From assembly GCA_947259355.1 (NCBI GenBank), contig CAMYMF010000004.1, forward strand, positions 23,554 to 87,553: a stretch of DNA of 64,000 nt, given 5' to 3'. The position numbers were made by a program, and so were the translations under genes. The DNA is from an uncultured Nitrospirota bacterium. Lineage in GTDB: Bacteria; CG2-30-53-67. Below are positions 45,648 through 52,713 of the stretch, piece after piece (position 1 is the first letter of the stretch; each line of letters starts with the position of its first letter). The notes beneath the pieces are model-generated. The model saw only the letters and a list, made by a program, of their open reading frames with translations. It was not told where the DNA came from and made no database searches.

Positions 45648-46930
45648 ACCTACCGGGGGCCGTCACCCTCTGGGGAACGCTCGCTCTTCTGCTGGCTCTG
45701 AACCTCCCGGTGGCGGTGGCTCTCGGGCTTTCCGCCCTGATCGCCATCGCAGCCTTCGATCTCGTCTCTCTGCAGGTCATTCCCGAGCTGATGTACAGCG
45801 CCACTAACTCCTGGACGCTGCTGGCCATCCCCTTCTTCATCCTGGCAGGCAACATCCTGGCGAGAACGGGAATCGCCCTGAGGCTCATTCGCCTGGCCGA
45901 TACCCTCATGGGGCGTATTCCGGGGGGGCTGGGCATCACCGCCGTGATCGCTTCGATCTTCTTTGCCGGGATCTCCGGCTCGGGCCCGGCCGATGTGGCA
46001 GCCCTGGGGACGCTGCTGATACCGGCCATGCGTCGCTCAGGATACGATCGGGGATTTGCTGCGGCGCTTATGGCCGCCGGCGGTGGTATCGGTATCATCA
46101 TCCCGCCGTCCATTGCCCTGATCGTCTACGGCGTCGTGGCCGAAGCCTCCGTCGCCAAGCTCTTCATGGCAGGTGTACTTCCTGGGATTCTTGTCGGGGG
46201 CGCTCTCATGGCGGTCACCTATGGGACGGCGGCCAGGGCCGGCACCAAAGCCCCCGCATCGGCCGCACCTCCTGCCGTGGGCCGTGCCTTCCGGGATGCG
46301 CTCTGGGGCCTTCTCGCCCCGGTCATCATTCTCGGCGGCATCTATGGGGGCATCTTCACCCCCACCGAAGCCGCGGCCGTGGCCATCGTGTACGCACTCA
46401 TCATCGGGATCTTCGTTCACCGGGAGCTGCGGCTCGGCGATCTGTACACGATTTTTTCGGAATCGGCCATCGTTTCGGCCTCGGTTATGCTGATTGTCGT
46501 CTGCGCCTCGGTCTTTTCCTGGGTGGTGACCACCGAAGGCATCGCGCAGGGAGTGGCCGAAGGCCTGCTCAGCCTCAGTGAGAACCGCTTTTTCCTGCTG
46601 CTGATCATCAACGTGGTGGTGATTGCGCTGGGGATGTTCATCGACGCGATTTCTATGTTCTACCTGCTGGTCCCCATCTTTCTTCCCGTCATCGAACGGA
46701 TCGGCGTCGATCCCGTTCACTTCGGCATTATCCTCACGGTGAACCTCGCCATCGGCCAGATCACCCCACCCGTAGGTGTGAACCTCATTGTGGCCTCGGG
46801 CATTGCCGGCTGTTCCGTTGGACGCGTCGCCCGGGCGGCCCTGCCTCTGATCGCAGCGGAAGCACTCGTCTTGCTGCTCATCACCTATCTGCCGGGCCTT
46901 TCCCTGTGGCTGCCCCGTCTCATGAACTGA
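45644..46930 (+). CDS. TRAP transporter large permease, DctM family
   Basis: 428 residues from a TTG at 45644 that overlaps the dctQ stop (TTGA) and has GGAGAG about 5 nt before it. About 12 membrane segments. DctM blocks: LLAIPFFILAGNILARTGIALRLI, IFFAGISGSGPADVAALGTLLIPAM, GGGIGIIIPPSIALIVYG, GIFTPTEAAAVAIVYALIIG and ITPPVGVNLIVASGI. It imports the DctP ligand with an ion gradient. A longer frame to 45512 is antisense-like overlap with dctQ and is rejected. Confidence 0.95.
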   Translation: MNLPGAVTLWGTLALLLALNLPVAVALGLSALIAIAAFDLVSLQVIPELMYSATNSWTLLAIPFFILAGNILARTGIALRLIRLADTLMGRIPGGLGITAVIASIFFAGISGSGPADVAALGTLLIPAMRRSGYDRGFAAALMAAGGGIGIIIPPSIALIVYGVVAEASVAKLFMAGVLPGILVGGALMAVTYGTAARAGTKAPASAAPPAVGRAFRDALWGLLAPVIILGGIYGGIFTPTEAAAVAIVYALIIGIFVHRELRLGDLYTIFSESAIVSASVMLIVVCASVFSWVVTTEGIAQGVAEGLLSLSENRFFLLLIINVVVIALGMFIDAISMFYLLVPIFLPVIERIGVDPVHFGIILTVNLAIGQITPPVGVNLIVASGIAGCSVGRVARAALPLIAAEALVLLLITYLPGLSLWLPRLMN

Positions 46931-46954
46931 AAGCAAGCAAAAAGATGGCGAGGC

Positions 46955-47440
46955 TCATTCTCCGAGATCGATGATTTCTGCTTCCCCCATCAGGCTGTCG
47001 TAAATGGCAAAGGTCGCCCGGCCGTAGAGCCAACCGCCAAGTTCGCCCGGATTGACGATGAGGGTGCGTCCTTTCCGTTCGACAACCGCTTGGTGGGTGT
47101 GTCCGAAAATGACAAGATCGTGGAGACCGCCGGCCACCATGGCCTCCAGCGCGTACGGTTCATGGAGGAGGAGTATGCGGCGATCGGCCAAGCGGAGCTC
47201 ATAGGGCCCGGGGTGAATCCGCCCGCCGGACACTCTGGAGAGCAGCACCTTGTCCCCGTCGTTGTTGCCAAAGATGCCGACGAACTCTCCAGGACACTCA
47301 AGGACCTCCTTCAGGAGAAAGGGCGAGACATAGTCTCCGGCATGGAGTAGATGCACCACCCCCTCATCCACCAACCGCTTTACCGCTCGGCGGACATTCG
47401 CCACATGATCGTGACTGTCGGAAAAAATGCCGATCTTCAT
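46955..47440 (-). CDS. MJ0936/YfcE-type metallophosphodiesterase
   Basis: 161 residues from the ATG at 47440. Calcineurin-like motifs: MKIGIFSDSHDHVANVRRAV (residues 1-20), LLHAGDYVS, GIFGNNDGD, LLLHEPYALEAM, VIFGHTHQAVVERKGRTLIVNPGE. Enzymes of this family cleave phosphodiesters with Mn2+ or Ni2+; natural substrates are mostly unknown. No Shine-Dalgarno precedes the ATG, but a well-formed promoter ends 10 nt upstream, so the transcript may be leaderless or nearly so. The frame to 47587 would begin upstream of that promoter. It is convergent with dctM. Confidence 0.9.
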   Translation of the reverse strand: MKIGIFSDSHDHVANVRRAVKRLVDEGVVHLLHAGDYVSPFLLKEVLECPGEFVGIFGNNDGDKVLLSRVSGGRIHPGPYELRLADRRILLLHEPYALEAMVAGGLHDLVIFGHTHQAVVERKGRTLIVNPGELGGWLYGRATFAIYDSLMGEAEIIDLGE

Positions 47441-47449
47441 CAGAAAAGG

Positions 47450-47478
47450 ACTATACCACGGCAAGGGGTACGGCTCAA
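47450..47478 (-). promoter_or_regulatory. Promoter abutting the phosphodiesterase start
   Basis: On minus: TTGAGC (plus 47473-47478), 17-nt spacer, TATAGT (plus 47450-47455). The ATG begins 10 nt after the -10, which predicts a leaderless or almost leaderless mRNA. Confidence 0.55.
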
Positions 47479-47510
47479 GGGATGGCCTGCCTGAGGAGAA
47501 TGCTGGAGGA

Positions 47511-48944
47511 TTACCAAAGCTTCGCCATCTCCTCCTGGGAGATGACGGAAGAGATGGATCGGAGAAAACGGTTGTTCTGACTGTCAAAGGTCGTCAGATT
47601 CACGATCCGCTTGTCGGACAACTTCATTCCCGTTGTGTCGAAAAGAAGTTTCACCGTCGGCCGAAAGGCGTTTTCCGGGTTGATCTCGTGGACGACGCCG
47701 ATCTCGCTTGTGTCGAGCAGAACATATTCCCCCGGTGCATAGAGATTGGAAATCCGGGCAAAGATATTGAAGAGGAAGGGATCCACCGGCATCCCGGACA
47801 TCTTCTCCAGCGTCTCCTGTTTTGACATCTCTCCACGATAGGCGCGAATGGTGCGAAGGGCATCGAAGATATCCGCGATGGTTGCAATGCGGGAGCACAG
47901 ATGGGTAATGCGATTCTTGTAGAGCAGGGGGTAGCCGCTGCCGTCACAGTGAATATGGTGCTCAATGGCTACCAGCGGCACTAGGTCAGGAATCCCCGTC
48001 AGCTGCATGAGCATATTCGCCCCGTGCACAGGGTGCAATCGCATGATTTCAAACTCCTCGTCGGTGAGCCGCCCTTTTTTCTGCAGGATCTCCACGGGCA
48101 CCAGTGCCTTGCCAGCATCATGCAGCAGGGCCGCCAGACCAAACTCCCGAAGCTGCTTCTTTTGGAGCCCCAGTACACGGCCCATGGCCATACAGAGGGT
48201 CGAGACATTCAGGATATGGGTAAAGGTATATGGGTCATGCGACTTGATCTGGGCCATAATGGGAATGGCGTTGCTATCCAAGATCAGTCCATTGAGAATG
48301 GTTTCAACAATTTCCGTGGCCAGGTTGTAGTCAACGAGTTTGTCATCCTGAATCCGTGCAATGAGCTCCCGGGATGCCTCCAGATAATCCCGGACCGTCC
48401 GCGCCTCCTCGGCATTCAACGTCGCGTCGCTGCCGCCGAGGTCCTCCAGAGTCGCCTCCGCGCTGAACCGTCCCGTGGAGATGTGCCGCCACGTGCCTCG
48501 CGCCAGCTCGGTCTCGAGTTCGCCGGCCGTGCCGGCATCTTTGACCCGGGAGAGAACGAGAAAGAAATGCTCCATCTCTTCCAGCACAATGCCGAAGGAG
48601 AAGACCAATTTCTCAATGCCACGGTCGTGGAAGACCTGGTTCAATCCCGGCACGGAACCCTCGAGGCGGTACATCCGTTTGGCCATCACGATCAGGTCCT
48701 GCCCGATGAAGCCGACGGTTACCCGATCGGCCTCTTTGAAAAAGGGCCGAAGGTGATCCATGAGCCGTTCCGCGGCCCCCCGGATTTTGGGATGTTTCGC
48801 TGGGTAGAGATTGTAGCCCCGATAGAGTGCGAAGATCATCTTCCCCAGAAGCTCCGCCTGGGAACCGGCGATTACAGTTTGGGGTCCACCTGCCTCAGCG
48901 GCTGTGCCTGTATCCGGGGATGATTTGTTTTCCGTTACCTTCAT
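47511..48944 (-). CDS. HD-GYP domain protein (probable c-di-GMP phosphodiesterase)
   Basis: 477 residues. The N-terminal module (about 30-135, LYPAKHPKIRGAAERLMDHL...IVLEEMEHFFLVLSR) resembles the N-terminus of the HEAT-repeat protein encoded upstream. A helical linker leads to an HD-GYP domain: HILNVSTLC, LLHDAGKALVPVEIL (HD, about 276), RLHPVHGANML, IEHHIHCDGSGYP (GYP, about 325-337) and IADIFDALR. HD-GYP enzymes hydrolyse c-di-GMP. The canonical HHE is HHI here, so activity should be tested rather than assumed. The ATG overlaps the HEAT gene stop by 4 nt, with AAGG 7 nt upstream. Confidence 0.88.
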   Translation of the reverse strand: MKVTENKSSPDTGTAAEAGGPQTVIAGSQAELLGKMIFALYRGYNLYPAKHPKIRGAAERLMDHLRPFFKEADRVTVGFIGQDLIVMAKRMYRLEGSVPGLNQVFHDRGIEKLVFSFGIVLEEMEHFFLVLSRVKDAGTAGELETELARGTWRHISTGRFSAEATLEDLGGSDATLNAEEARTVRDYLEASRELIARIQDDKLVDYNLATEIVETILNGLILDSNAIPIMAQIKSHDPYTFTHILNVSTLCMAMGRVLGLQKKQLREFGLAALLHDAGKALVPVEILQKKGRLTDEEFEIMRLHPVHGANMLMQLTGIPDLVPLVAIEHHIHCDGSGYPLLYKNRITHLCSRIATIADIFDALRTIRAYRGEMSKQETLEKMSGMPVDPFLFNIFARISNLYAPGEYVLLDTSEIGVVHEINPENAFRPTVKLLFDTTGMKLSDKRIVNLTTFDSQNNRFLRSISSVISQEEMAKLW

Positions 48945-50893
48945 CGTTCGCCTTTCATGACCTGCCGGCAGACTCGCTGCACGATCTTGTTCTTGTCCTT
49001 CAATCCGTCATGGAGTACTTTTCGTGCCTTGGCGGTGTTGATGCGCCGCAGAGCCCGCGCAGCGGCGAGTTGCACCTCCGGTTCCACCTGGCCCGTTCGG
49101 TTCAGCAGGACGAGCCGAACAGCCATGACGCAGGAATCGTCACCGAGCACGGACAGGCTGTTGAGCACTTCCCGCTTCACCTGGAGATGATGGTGCCCGA
49201 GAACCGACATGAGGGAGTCCGCGCAGGAAGGGTCCCCGATTTTTCCGAGAATCATCGCCGCGTTCCGAACAACATACCAACGCGGATCCTTCAGGGCGTT
49301 CACCAGCGACAGCACAGCGTCTTTGCCGAGGCGAACCAACAGAGACGAGAGCCGCCTGCGGCCGGAGAGCGTCGGCTCCTCGGAAAGATCGCTAATCAAG
49401 CGGTCCGCGAGGCCTCGCTTGTTGAACGCGACAATCTCCTTCAACAGCGCCAGCTCCTTCGGTGGCATGCTTGCACTCACCCCCAGGAGATAACCGGCCC
49501 AGGAATCCTCACCGGTACTAAAGAGGATGCTGTCGATGCTGTTCTGCTTCTCGGCGGAAATGGGAATTCCCGCCAAGAAGATCCGCTTGAGTTTGTCGTA
49601 AATGGCCGACAGCTCGCGCTTGCGGGCATGGTCCATGAAGGTCTCAGCCAACTCTTTGAGCCGGGACTCATAGTCGTCCGTTCGGTCCTCGAGGACCACC
49701 AGGTCCGGTAGCAGGTCCTTGCGCGCCTGGCCCACAGCAGCCGGGTCCATGGCCGCTCGAGCCTGCTCGAGGTACGATTGGTCCAGGGTCTTTCCGAGAT
49801 CGGTCAGATTGTATCGGCTCAGGTCATCCAGAACCTCGTGATAATCGTCCGACATGAATTGTGCTTCGCAACCGGACAAGATTAGTTCACGCACCTGATT
49901 CCAGACCTCGGGCGAAACGGCCTGGAAACCCTTGGCCTGAGAATAATACTGGGCGCTCTTGGCCAGCGATTCTGCCCGTGTTGTATTCTGCAGCAGTTCC
50001 TGAAATATGGCGGCAAGTCGGTTGTCCACCTTGCCGTGCTTCACGACGGCGCTGGTCAGAATCTGAAGCAGCATTCGGTCGGGATGTTCCAGAAAAGATT
50101 GGCTCAGTGCCTCCAGGGTCTGCGCATCATCTTCCTCCGCCGTGAGCGTAATGACGGCGAGGTTGCTTGCAAATTTTTCCTGCTCTTCCTCGGAGAGGCT
50201 TTCGTAGATGGTTTGGTGAAGTTCCGAGAATATTTTTGCGTGGTCTGCTGTGGCCATCCCACCGGCCATCGCCTTCAGATTGCTTTGAAGCTCCGCGTGC
50301 ACAGCTCTGAACTGTGCCATGTCTTTCAAGGAGTCCGCAAGCTGGCGGATGGCATCCTTGCTGCCCTTTCTTGCCTTCTGGATGAGTGCATTCCAGAAGT
50401 CGCCTGCCTGCGCATCGGAATCGGTCCCACCGTCATGACGGAGGATCTTTCGGTAGTCGACGAGCCGCAGTGTCACGTGGCTGATTTGGGCTTCCGTCAG
50501 GTAACGGTCAAAGGGGATTTCGGCTTCGGCCCGCTTGGGCGGCTTGGAGAGGAGCCGAATGAAGCCGGCCGTTTCCTCCAGGGTCAGTCCCGGTTCGAAC
50601 TGCAGAGTCAGTATTTCCAGACCGTGCAATCGCTTGGCCAGATCTCCGCGGCTTCGGTACTCGGTGTCATCCTCACCGTAGAAGACAATTTCCTCTTCCG
50701 AAACGCCCAGATGGAGGGGCCCCTGGGCCGCAAGTGTACTGCTGAGCGCAGAAAATGACCGCTGGGCCGCAGGCCCCACTGCTGGGTGACTGTCCGGATA
50801 GAGGGTCATGATCTTGAGACAGGCTGTGATTTCGCGCAGAACCGCCTCTATCTCAGCGACGTAAGCCTGCTCGGTGGTGGTGGGGGATGACAA
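48941..50893 (-). CDS. HEAT-repeat protein with an N-terminal module shared with the HD-GYP protein
   Basis: 650 residues from a TTG at 50893 with AAGGAG 9 nt upstream. The N-terminal module (about 15-125, LYPDSHPAVGPAAQRSF...LTLEETAGFIRLLSKP) matches the downstream HD-GYP protein in pattern. A long helical middle (about 170-480) precedes C-terminal HEAT/PBS repeats (about 505-645: KDAVLSLVNALKDPRWYVVRNAAMILGKIGDPSCADSLMSVLGHHHLQVKREVLNSLSVLG). It has no catalytic motif and is probably a scaffold or sensor for the coupled HD-GYP protein. Its promoter carries a motif also found upstream of the divergent PilZ gene. Confidence 0.82.
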   Translation of the reverse strand: MSSPTTTEQAYVAEIEAVLREITACLKIMTLYPDSHPAVGPAAQRSFSALSSTLAAQGPLHLGVSEEEIVFYGEDDTEYRSRGDLAKRLHGLEILTLQFEPGLTLEETAGFIRLLSKPPKRAEAEIPFDRYLTEAQISHVTLRLVDYRKILRHDGGTDSDAQAGDFWNALIQKARKGSKDAIRQLADSLKDMAQFRAVHAELQSNLKAMAGGMATADHAKIFSELHQTIYESLSEEEQEKFASNLAVITLTAEEDDAQTLEALSQSFLEHPDRMLLQILTSAVVKHGKVDNRLAAIFQELLQNTTRAESLAKSAQYYSQAKGFQAVSPEVWNQVRELILSGCEAQFMSDDYHEVLDDLSRYNLTDLGKTLDQSYLEQARAAMDPAAVGQARKDLLPDLVVLEDRTDDYESRLKELAETFMDHARKRELSAIYDKLKRIFLAGIPISAEKQNSIDSILFSTGEDSWAGYLLGVSASMPPKELALLKEIVAFNKRGLADRLISDLSEEPTLSGRRRLSSLLVRLGKDAVLSLVNALKDPRWYVVRNAAMILGKIGDPSCADSLMSVLGHHHLQVKREVLNSLSVLGDDSCVMAVRLVLLNRTGQVEPEVQLAAARALRRINTAKARKVLHDGLKDKNKIVQRVCRQVMKGER

Positions 50894-50919
50894 GGCGAAA
50901 AGCTCCTTTGTTACCTGAA

Positions 50920-50949
50920 ATTATATCATCGGAGGCTCAATTCCGACAA
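50920..50949 (-). promoter_or_regulatory. Promoter of the HEAT/HD-GYP operon
   Basis: On minus: TTGTCG (plus 50944-50949), 18-nt spacer, TATAAT (plus 50920-50925), about 20 nt before the TTG start. The -35 overlaps motif copy 1 at 50945-50963. Confidence 0.55.
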
Positions 50950-51114
50950 ATTTTTTGTGATAAATTAGTGACGTTTTAGCCCTAAGTCGGGCTTTGTAGC
51001 CAGGCTGCTGCACCGCGAAGCAGTGGCGCGGCTTTCCTGGGAGACCAATCAACTGAGTCGGGACAGAAGTATCTGAGCGGACAAATTCCTTGTGACAACA
51101 GAATTTTTGTGATA
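50945..51114. repeat. Three copies of a palindromic operator-like motif
   Basis: Copy 1 GACAAATTTTTTGTGATAA (50945-50963), copy 2 GACAAATTCCTTGTGACAA (51080-51098, 16 of 19 identical), copy 3 ACAGAATTTTTGTGATA (51098-51114). Each has an ACAAA..TTTGT-like dyad. Copy 1 covers the -35 of the HEAT promoter; copies 2 and 3 cover the PilZ promoter. Confidence 0.55.
50978..51040 (+). other. Stem-rich segment, possible RNA element
   Basis: AGCCC-TAAGTC-GGGCT (50978-50993) is followed by an outer stem CCAGG (51000-51004)/CCTGG (51036-51040) enclosing CTGCT (51005-51009)/AGCAG (51019-51023). It lies upstream of the predicted PilZ promoter, so it would belong to a longer transcript or a separate RNA. 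It matches no riboswitch I can recognise. Confidence 0.35.
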
Positions 51115-51118
51115 TTTT
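51090..51118 (+). promoter_or_regulatory. Candidate PilZ gene promoter
   Basis: TTGTGA (51090-51095), 17-nt spacer, TATTTT (51113-51118), overlapped by operator-like copies 2 and 3; about 65 nt of leader follow before the ATG at 51187. Confidence 0.5.
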
Positions 51119-51186
51119 TTTCTTTGACGAATGGCACCATTGGTGTCCCTAACCGCAATCACCGCAGACAGGCGGACCCGAGTGTG

Positions 51187-51576
51187 ATGCAAGAGAAACG
51201 AGACTACCCCCGCTCCCCCGTTTCCATCCGGATCGACTATGCCACCGTCGATGACTTCTTTTGGGATTTCGCCAGCAATATCAATGAGGGCGGGCTTTTT
51301 GTAGAGTCGAACAAGCCCCTGGCAGTGGGCACCACGGTCACACTGAAGTTCTATCTCCCCAATCTCGACACCCCCGTCGAAACCAGCGGGGAGGTCGTCT
51401 GGGTCAACACGGCCGAGCGCGCCGGCGTACCCCAACCAGTTGATCCGACACCAAAGGAGGGTCCCCCGCGGCCGACGAAACCGGGCATGGGAATTCAATT
51501 CAAGGATCTCGATGCCTCCAATAAGGCCGCCATCAACCAGTTGGTGAAAGAACTTAAGAAGAAAGAAAAAGCGTAA
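51187..51576 (+). CDS. PilZ domain protein (Myxococcus type)
   Basis: 129 residues from the ATG at 51187 (a GTG one codon upstream is equally possible; the Shine-Dalgarno is weak). MQEKRDYPRSPVSIRIDYATVDDFFWDFASNINEGGLFVESNKPLAVGTTVTLKFYLPNLDTPVETSGEVVWV..GMGIQFKDL matches the PilZ subfamily I know from Myxococcus and other deltaproteobacteria. The RxxxR and D/NxSxxG c-di-GMP motifs appear as RDYPRSP and NINEGG (Glu where Ser is usual), so ligand binding is likely weakened or altered. The divergent HEAT/HD-GYP genes suggest a shared c-di-GMP circuit. Confidence 0.88.
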   Translation: MQEKRDYPRSPVSIRIDYATVDDFFWDFASNINEGGLFVESNKPLAVGTTVTLKFYLPNLDTPVETSGEVVWVNTAERAGVPQPVDPTPKEGPPRPTKPGMGIQFKDLDASNKAAINQLVKELKKKEKA

Positions 51577-51724
51577 GCCCGCCCGTTACTGAGCTATCCC
51601 CCGAAAGGCAGACACCAACACCGGTCTTTTCGCAGGGCACCCAGCTCGCATCTGTACAAGCGTTTTTTCTGAACGCCGGTCGCAGCGAAAACAGAGACCA
51701 AGCGCAGTGGCCGGCATGAAACGA

Positions 51725-51760
51725 GGCGCCCTCCGGAATGGATCCCGCCCGGAGGACGCC
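51725..51760 (-). terminator. Terminator-like hairpin after the PEP-CTERM gene
   Basis: GGCGCCCTCCGG (51725-51736) pairs with CCGGAGGACGCC (51749-51760) with one mismatch and a 12-nt loop. There is no clear U-tract on minus, so it may act as a processing or Rho-associated hairpin. Confidence 0.4.
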
Positions 51761-51785
51761 CCTGCCGAGGTACTTCTACCCCTGC

Positions 51786-52421
51786 TTAATTCCTGCGATT
51801 AAGACGGAGTAAACCGACCAGTCCCGATCCGATTAAGAACAGAGAGCCCGGCTCCGGCACGGCCGCAGTCGATAGATTGGGCGCACCGGGGCTGCCAAAA
51901 TCTCCGGCGCCGTACGTGATGCCAAGATCACTGGCGGCGAGCCAGTTGGCGCCGTCGGCATTGTCGCCGGAGCCCTTAAAGCACAGCGACGCCCCCACGG
52001 CCGTCGGAAAGCTGGCGGCCCCATAGTCGACGGTGTCCAACAACGACCCGTCCGGCGCAAGAATGCTCAGGGACTCGCCGGTGTTTCCGAAGTAAAGAGA
52101 GGTGCCGTAGGCCAGATCAACCGCCACACCGCCGTTGACCGCCATGTCGGCATTGCGCCCGAAGACCAGATACCCGCCCGCTGGGATCACCAGAGGCGAG
52201 GAGATGGTGAACGACCCGGCCCCATCGGCCAAGGTGTAGTTCAAAAGGTCGAGCGCTCCATCGGGGTTGTAGACCTCCATCCACTCGCCGTAAGAATCCC
52301 CTACTGCGCCCGGATTGTACATGATTTCATTGATCACCAGACTCGCGTGGGCCGGCAGGCTAGAGGCAAAAAAAACGCCGACCATGGAAACCAAGATGGC
52401 ATGCTGCAGATACTGCTTCAT
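51786..52421 (-). CDS. Secreted lamin-tail domain protein with PEP-CTERM anchor
   Basis: 211 residues. A signal peptide (about 1-26, ending LPAHA) is followed by a lamin-tail (LTD) beta-sandwich domain (about 28-135: LVINEIMYNPGAVGDSYGEWMEVYNPDGALDLLNYTLADGAGSF, VIPAGGYLVFGRN, LSILAPDGSLLDTVDYG) and a C-terminal sorting signal VPEPGSLFLIGSGLVGLLRLNRRN, a PEP motif plus hydrophobic helix plus Arg-rich end. PEP-CTERM proteins are processed by an exosortase (none in this window) in exopolysaccharide-producing bacteria. GGGAGG lies 8 nt before the ATG. A TPR lipoprotein of the PrsT kind is encoded divergently. Confidence 0.93.
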   Translation of the reverse strand: MKQYLQHAILVSMVGVFFASSLPAHASLVINEIMYNPGAVGDSYGEWMEVYNPDGALDLLNYTLADGAGSFTISSPLVIPAGGYLVFGRNADMAVNGGVAVDLAYGTSLYFGNTGESLSILAPDGSLLDTVDYGAASFPTAVGASLCFKGSGDNADGANWLAASDLGITYGAGDFGSPGAPNLSTAAVPEPGSLFLIGSGLVGLLRLNRRN

Positions 52422-52441
52422 GACAGAGTCCTCCCGCAGAG

Positions 52442-52469
52442 GTTTCAGTGCACAAGACGCGCCTGAAAC
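52442..52469 (-). promoter_or_regulatory. Leader hairpin or operator before the PEP-CTERM gene
   Basis: Seven-base inverted repeat GTTTCAG (52442-52448)/CTGAAAC (52463-52469) with a 14-nt loop, just upstream of the Shine-Dalgarno. Confidence 0.4.
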
Positions 52470-52518
52470 GGGTCAAAAAGAATGATGAGTTCGGTCCTCT
52501 TTTTACAGAGCAGGAAAA

Positions 52519-52547
52519 TTGATTTGGGATCAGAGGCGTTCTAGAAG
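52519..52547 (+). promoter_or_regulatory. Possible promoter of an orphan plus-strand transcript
   Basis: TTGATT (52519-52524), 17-nt spacer, TAGAAG (52542-52547). It is weak, but it is the only candidate upstream of the orphan terminator at 52675-52713. Confidence 0.3.
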
Positions 52548-52558
52548 ATCAAGCAGGA

Positions 52559-52713
52559 AAAGGCGTCAGGCATGCAGGTGGAAGGTATCGGGCGGTCCGC
52601 TGACGCAAGAACAGGGTCTTTTTTAGATTCACCTCCTTTCGCCTGTGAGATTTGGTTCCCCGATACAGTAACACAAAAGCTCCAAAAGTCACGAGCTTTT
52701 TTTCTTTTTTTTT
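52559..52713. other. Nested-stem locus with buried SD/anti-SD; candidate regulatory RNA
   Basis: Outer stem GTATCGGG (52585-52592)/CCCGATAC (52659-52666); inner stem ACAGG (52611-52615)/CCTGT (52642-52646) with a 26-nt loop; an alternative stem GCGTCAG (52563-52569)/CTGACGC (52600-52606). On plus the loop shows CACCTCCTTTC (52630-52640), like the 16S rRNA 3' end. On minus it reads GAAAGGAGGTG, a near-perfect Shine-Dalgarno followed 5 nt later by CTA AAA AAG ACC CTG, i.e. a start-codon position that is not a start codon. Either a small RNA, a leader element of the PEP-CTERM gene, or the remains of a lost secreted-protein gene. Confidence 0.45.
52675..52713 (+). terminator. Orphan Rho-independent terminator
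   Basis: AAAAGCTC (52675-52682), 10-nt loop, GAGCTTTT (52693-52700), then a T-rich run to 52713. No plus-strand gene lies upstream; the nearest gene is on minus. Confidence 0.65.

Larger units (their letters stand above)
50894..51186. other. Divergent control region between the HEAT/HD-GYP operon and the PilZ gene
   Basis: 293 nt with a promoter on each side, three copies of an ACAAATTTTTTGTGATA-like motif and a stem-rich central part (50978-51040). No open reading frame of note. Confidence 0.55.

Noticed and set aside
50978..51079. c-di-GMP (GEMM) riboswitch upstream of the PilZ gene
   Set aside because: The invariant GGGCAAACC and GACGCAAAGC segments are absent, and a promoter is predicted downstream of the element.
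52585..52680. c-di-AMP (ydaO-type) riboswitch on minus
   Set aside because: GGGGAACC and GGTGAATC resemble the consensus, but the CCCA/TGGG stem between them and the later conserved blocks are missing; kept only as a point to test.
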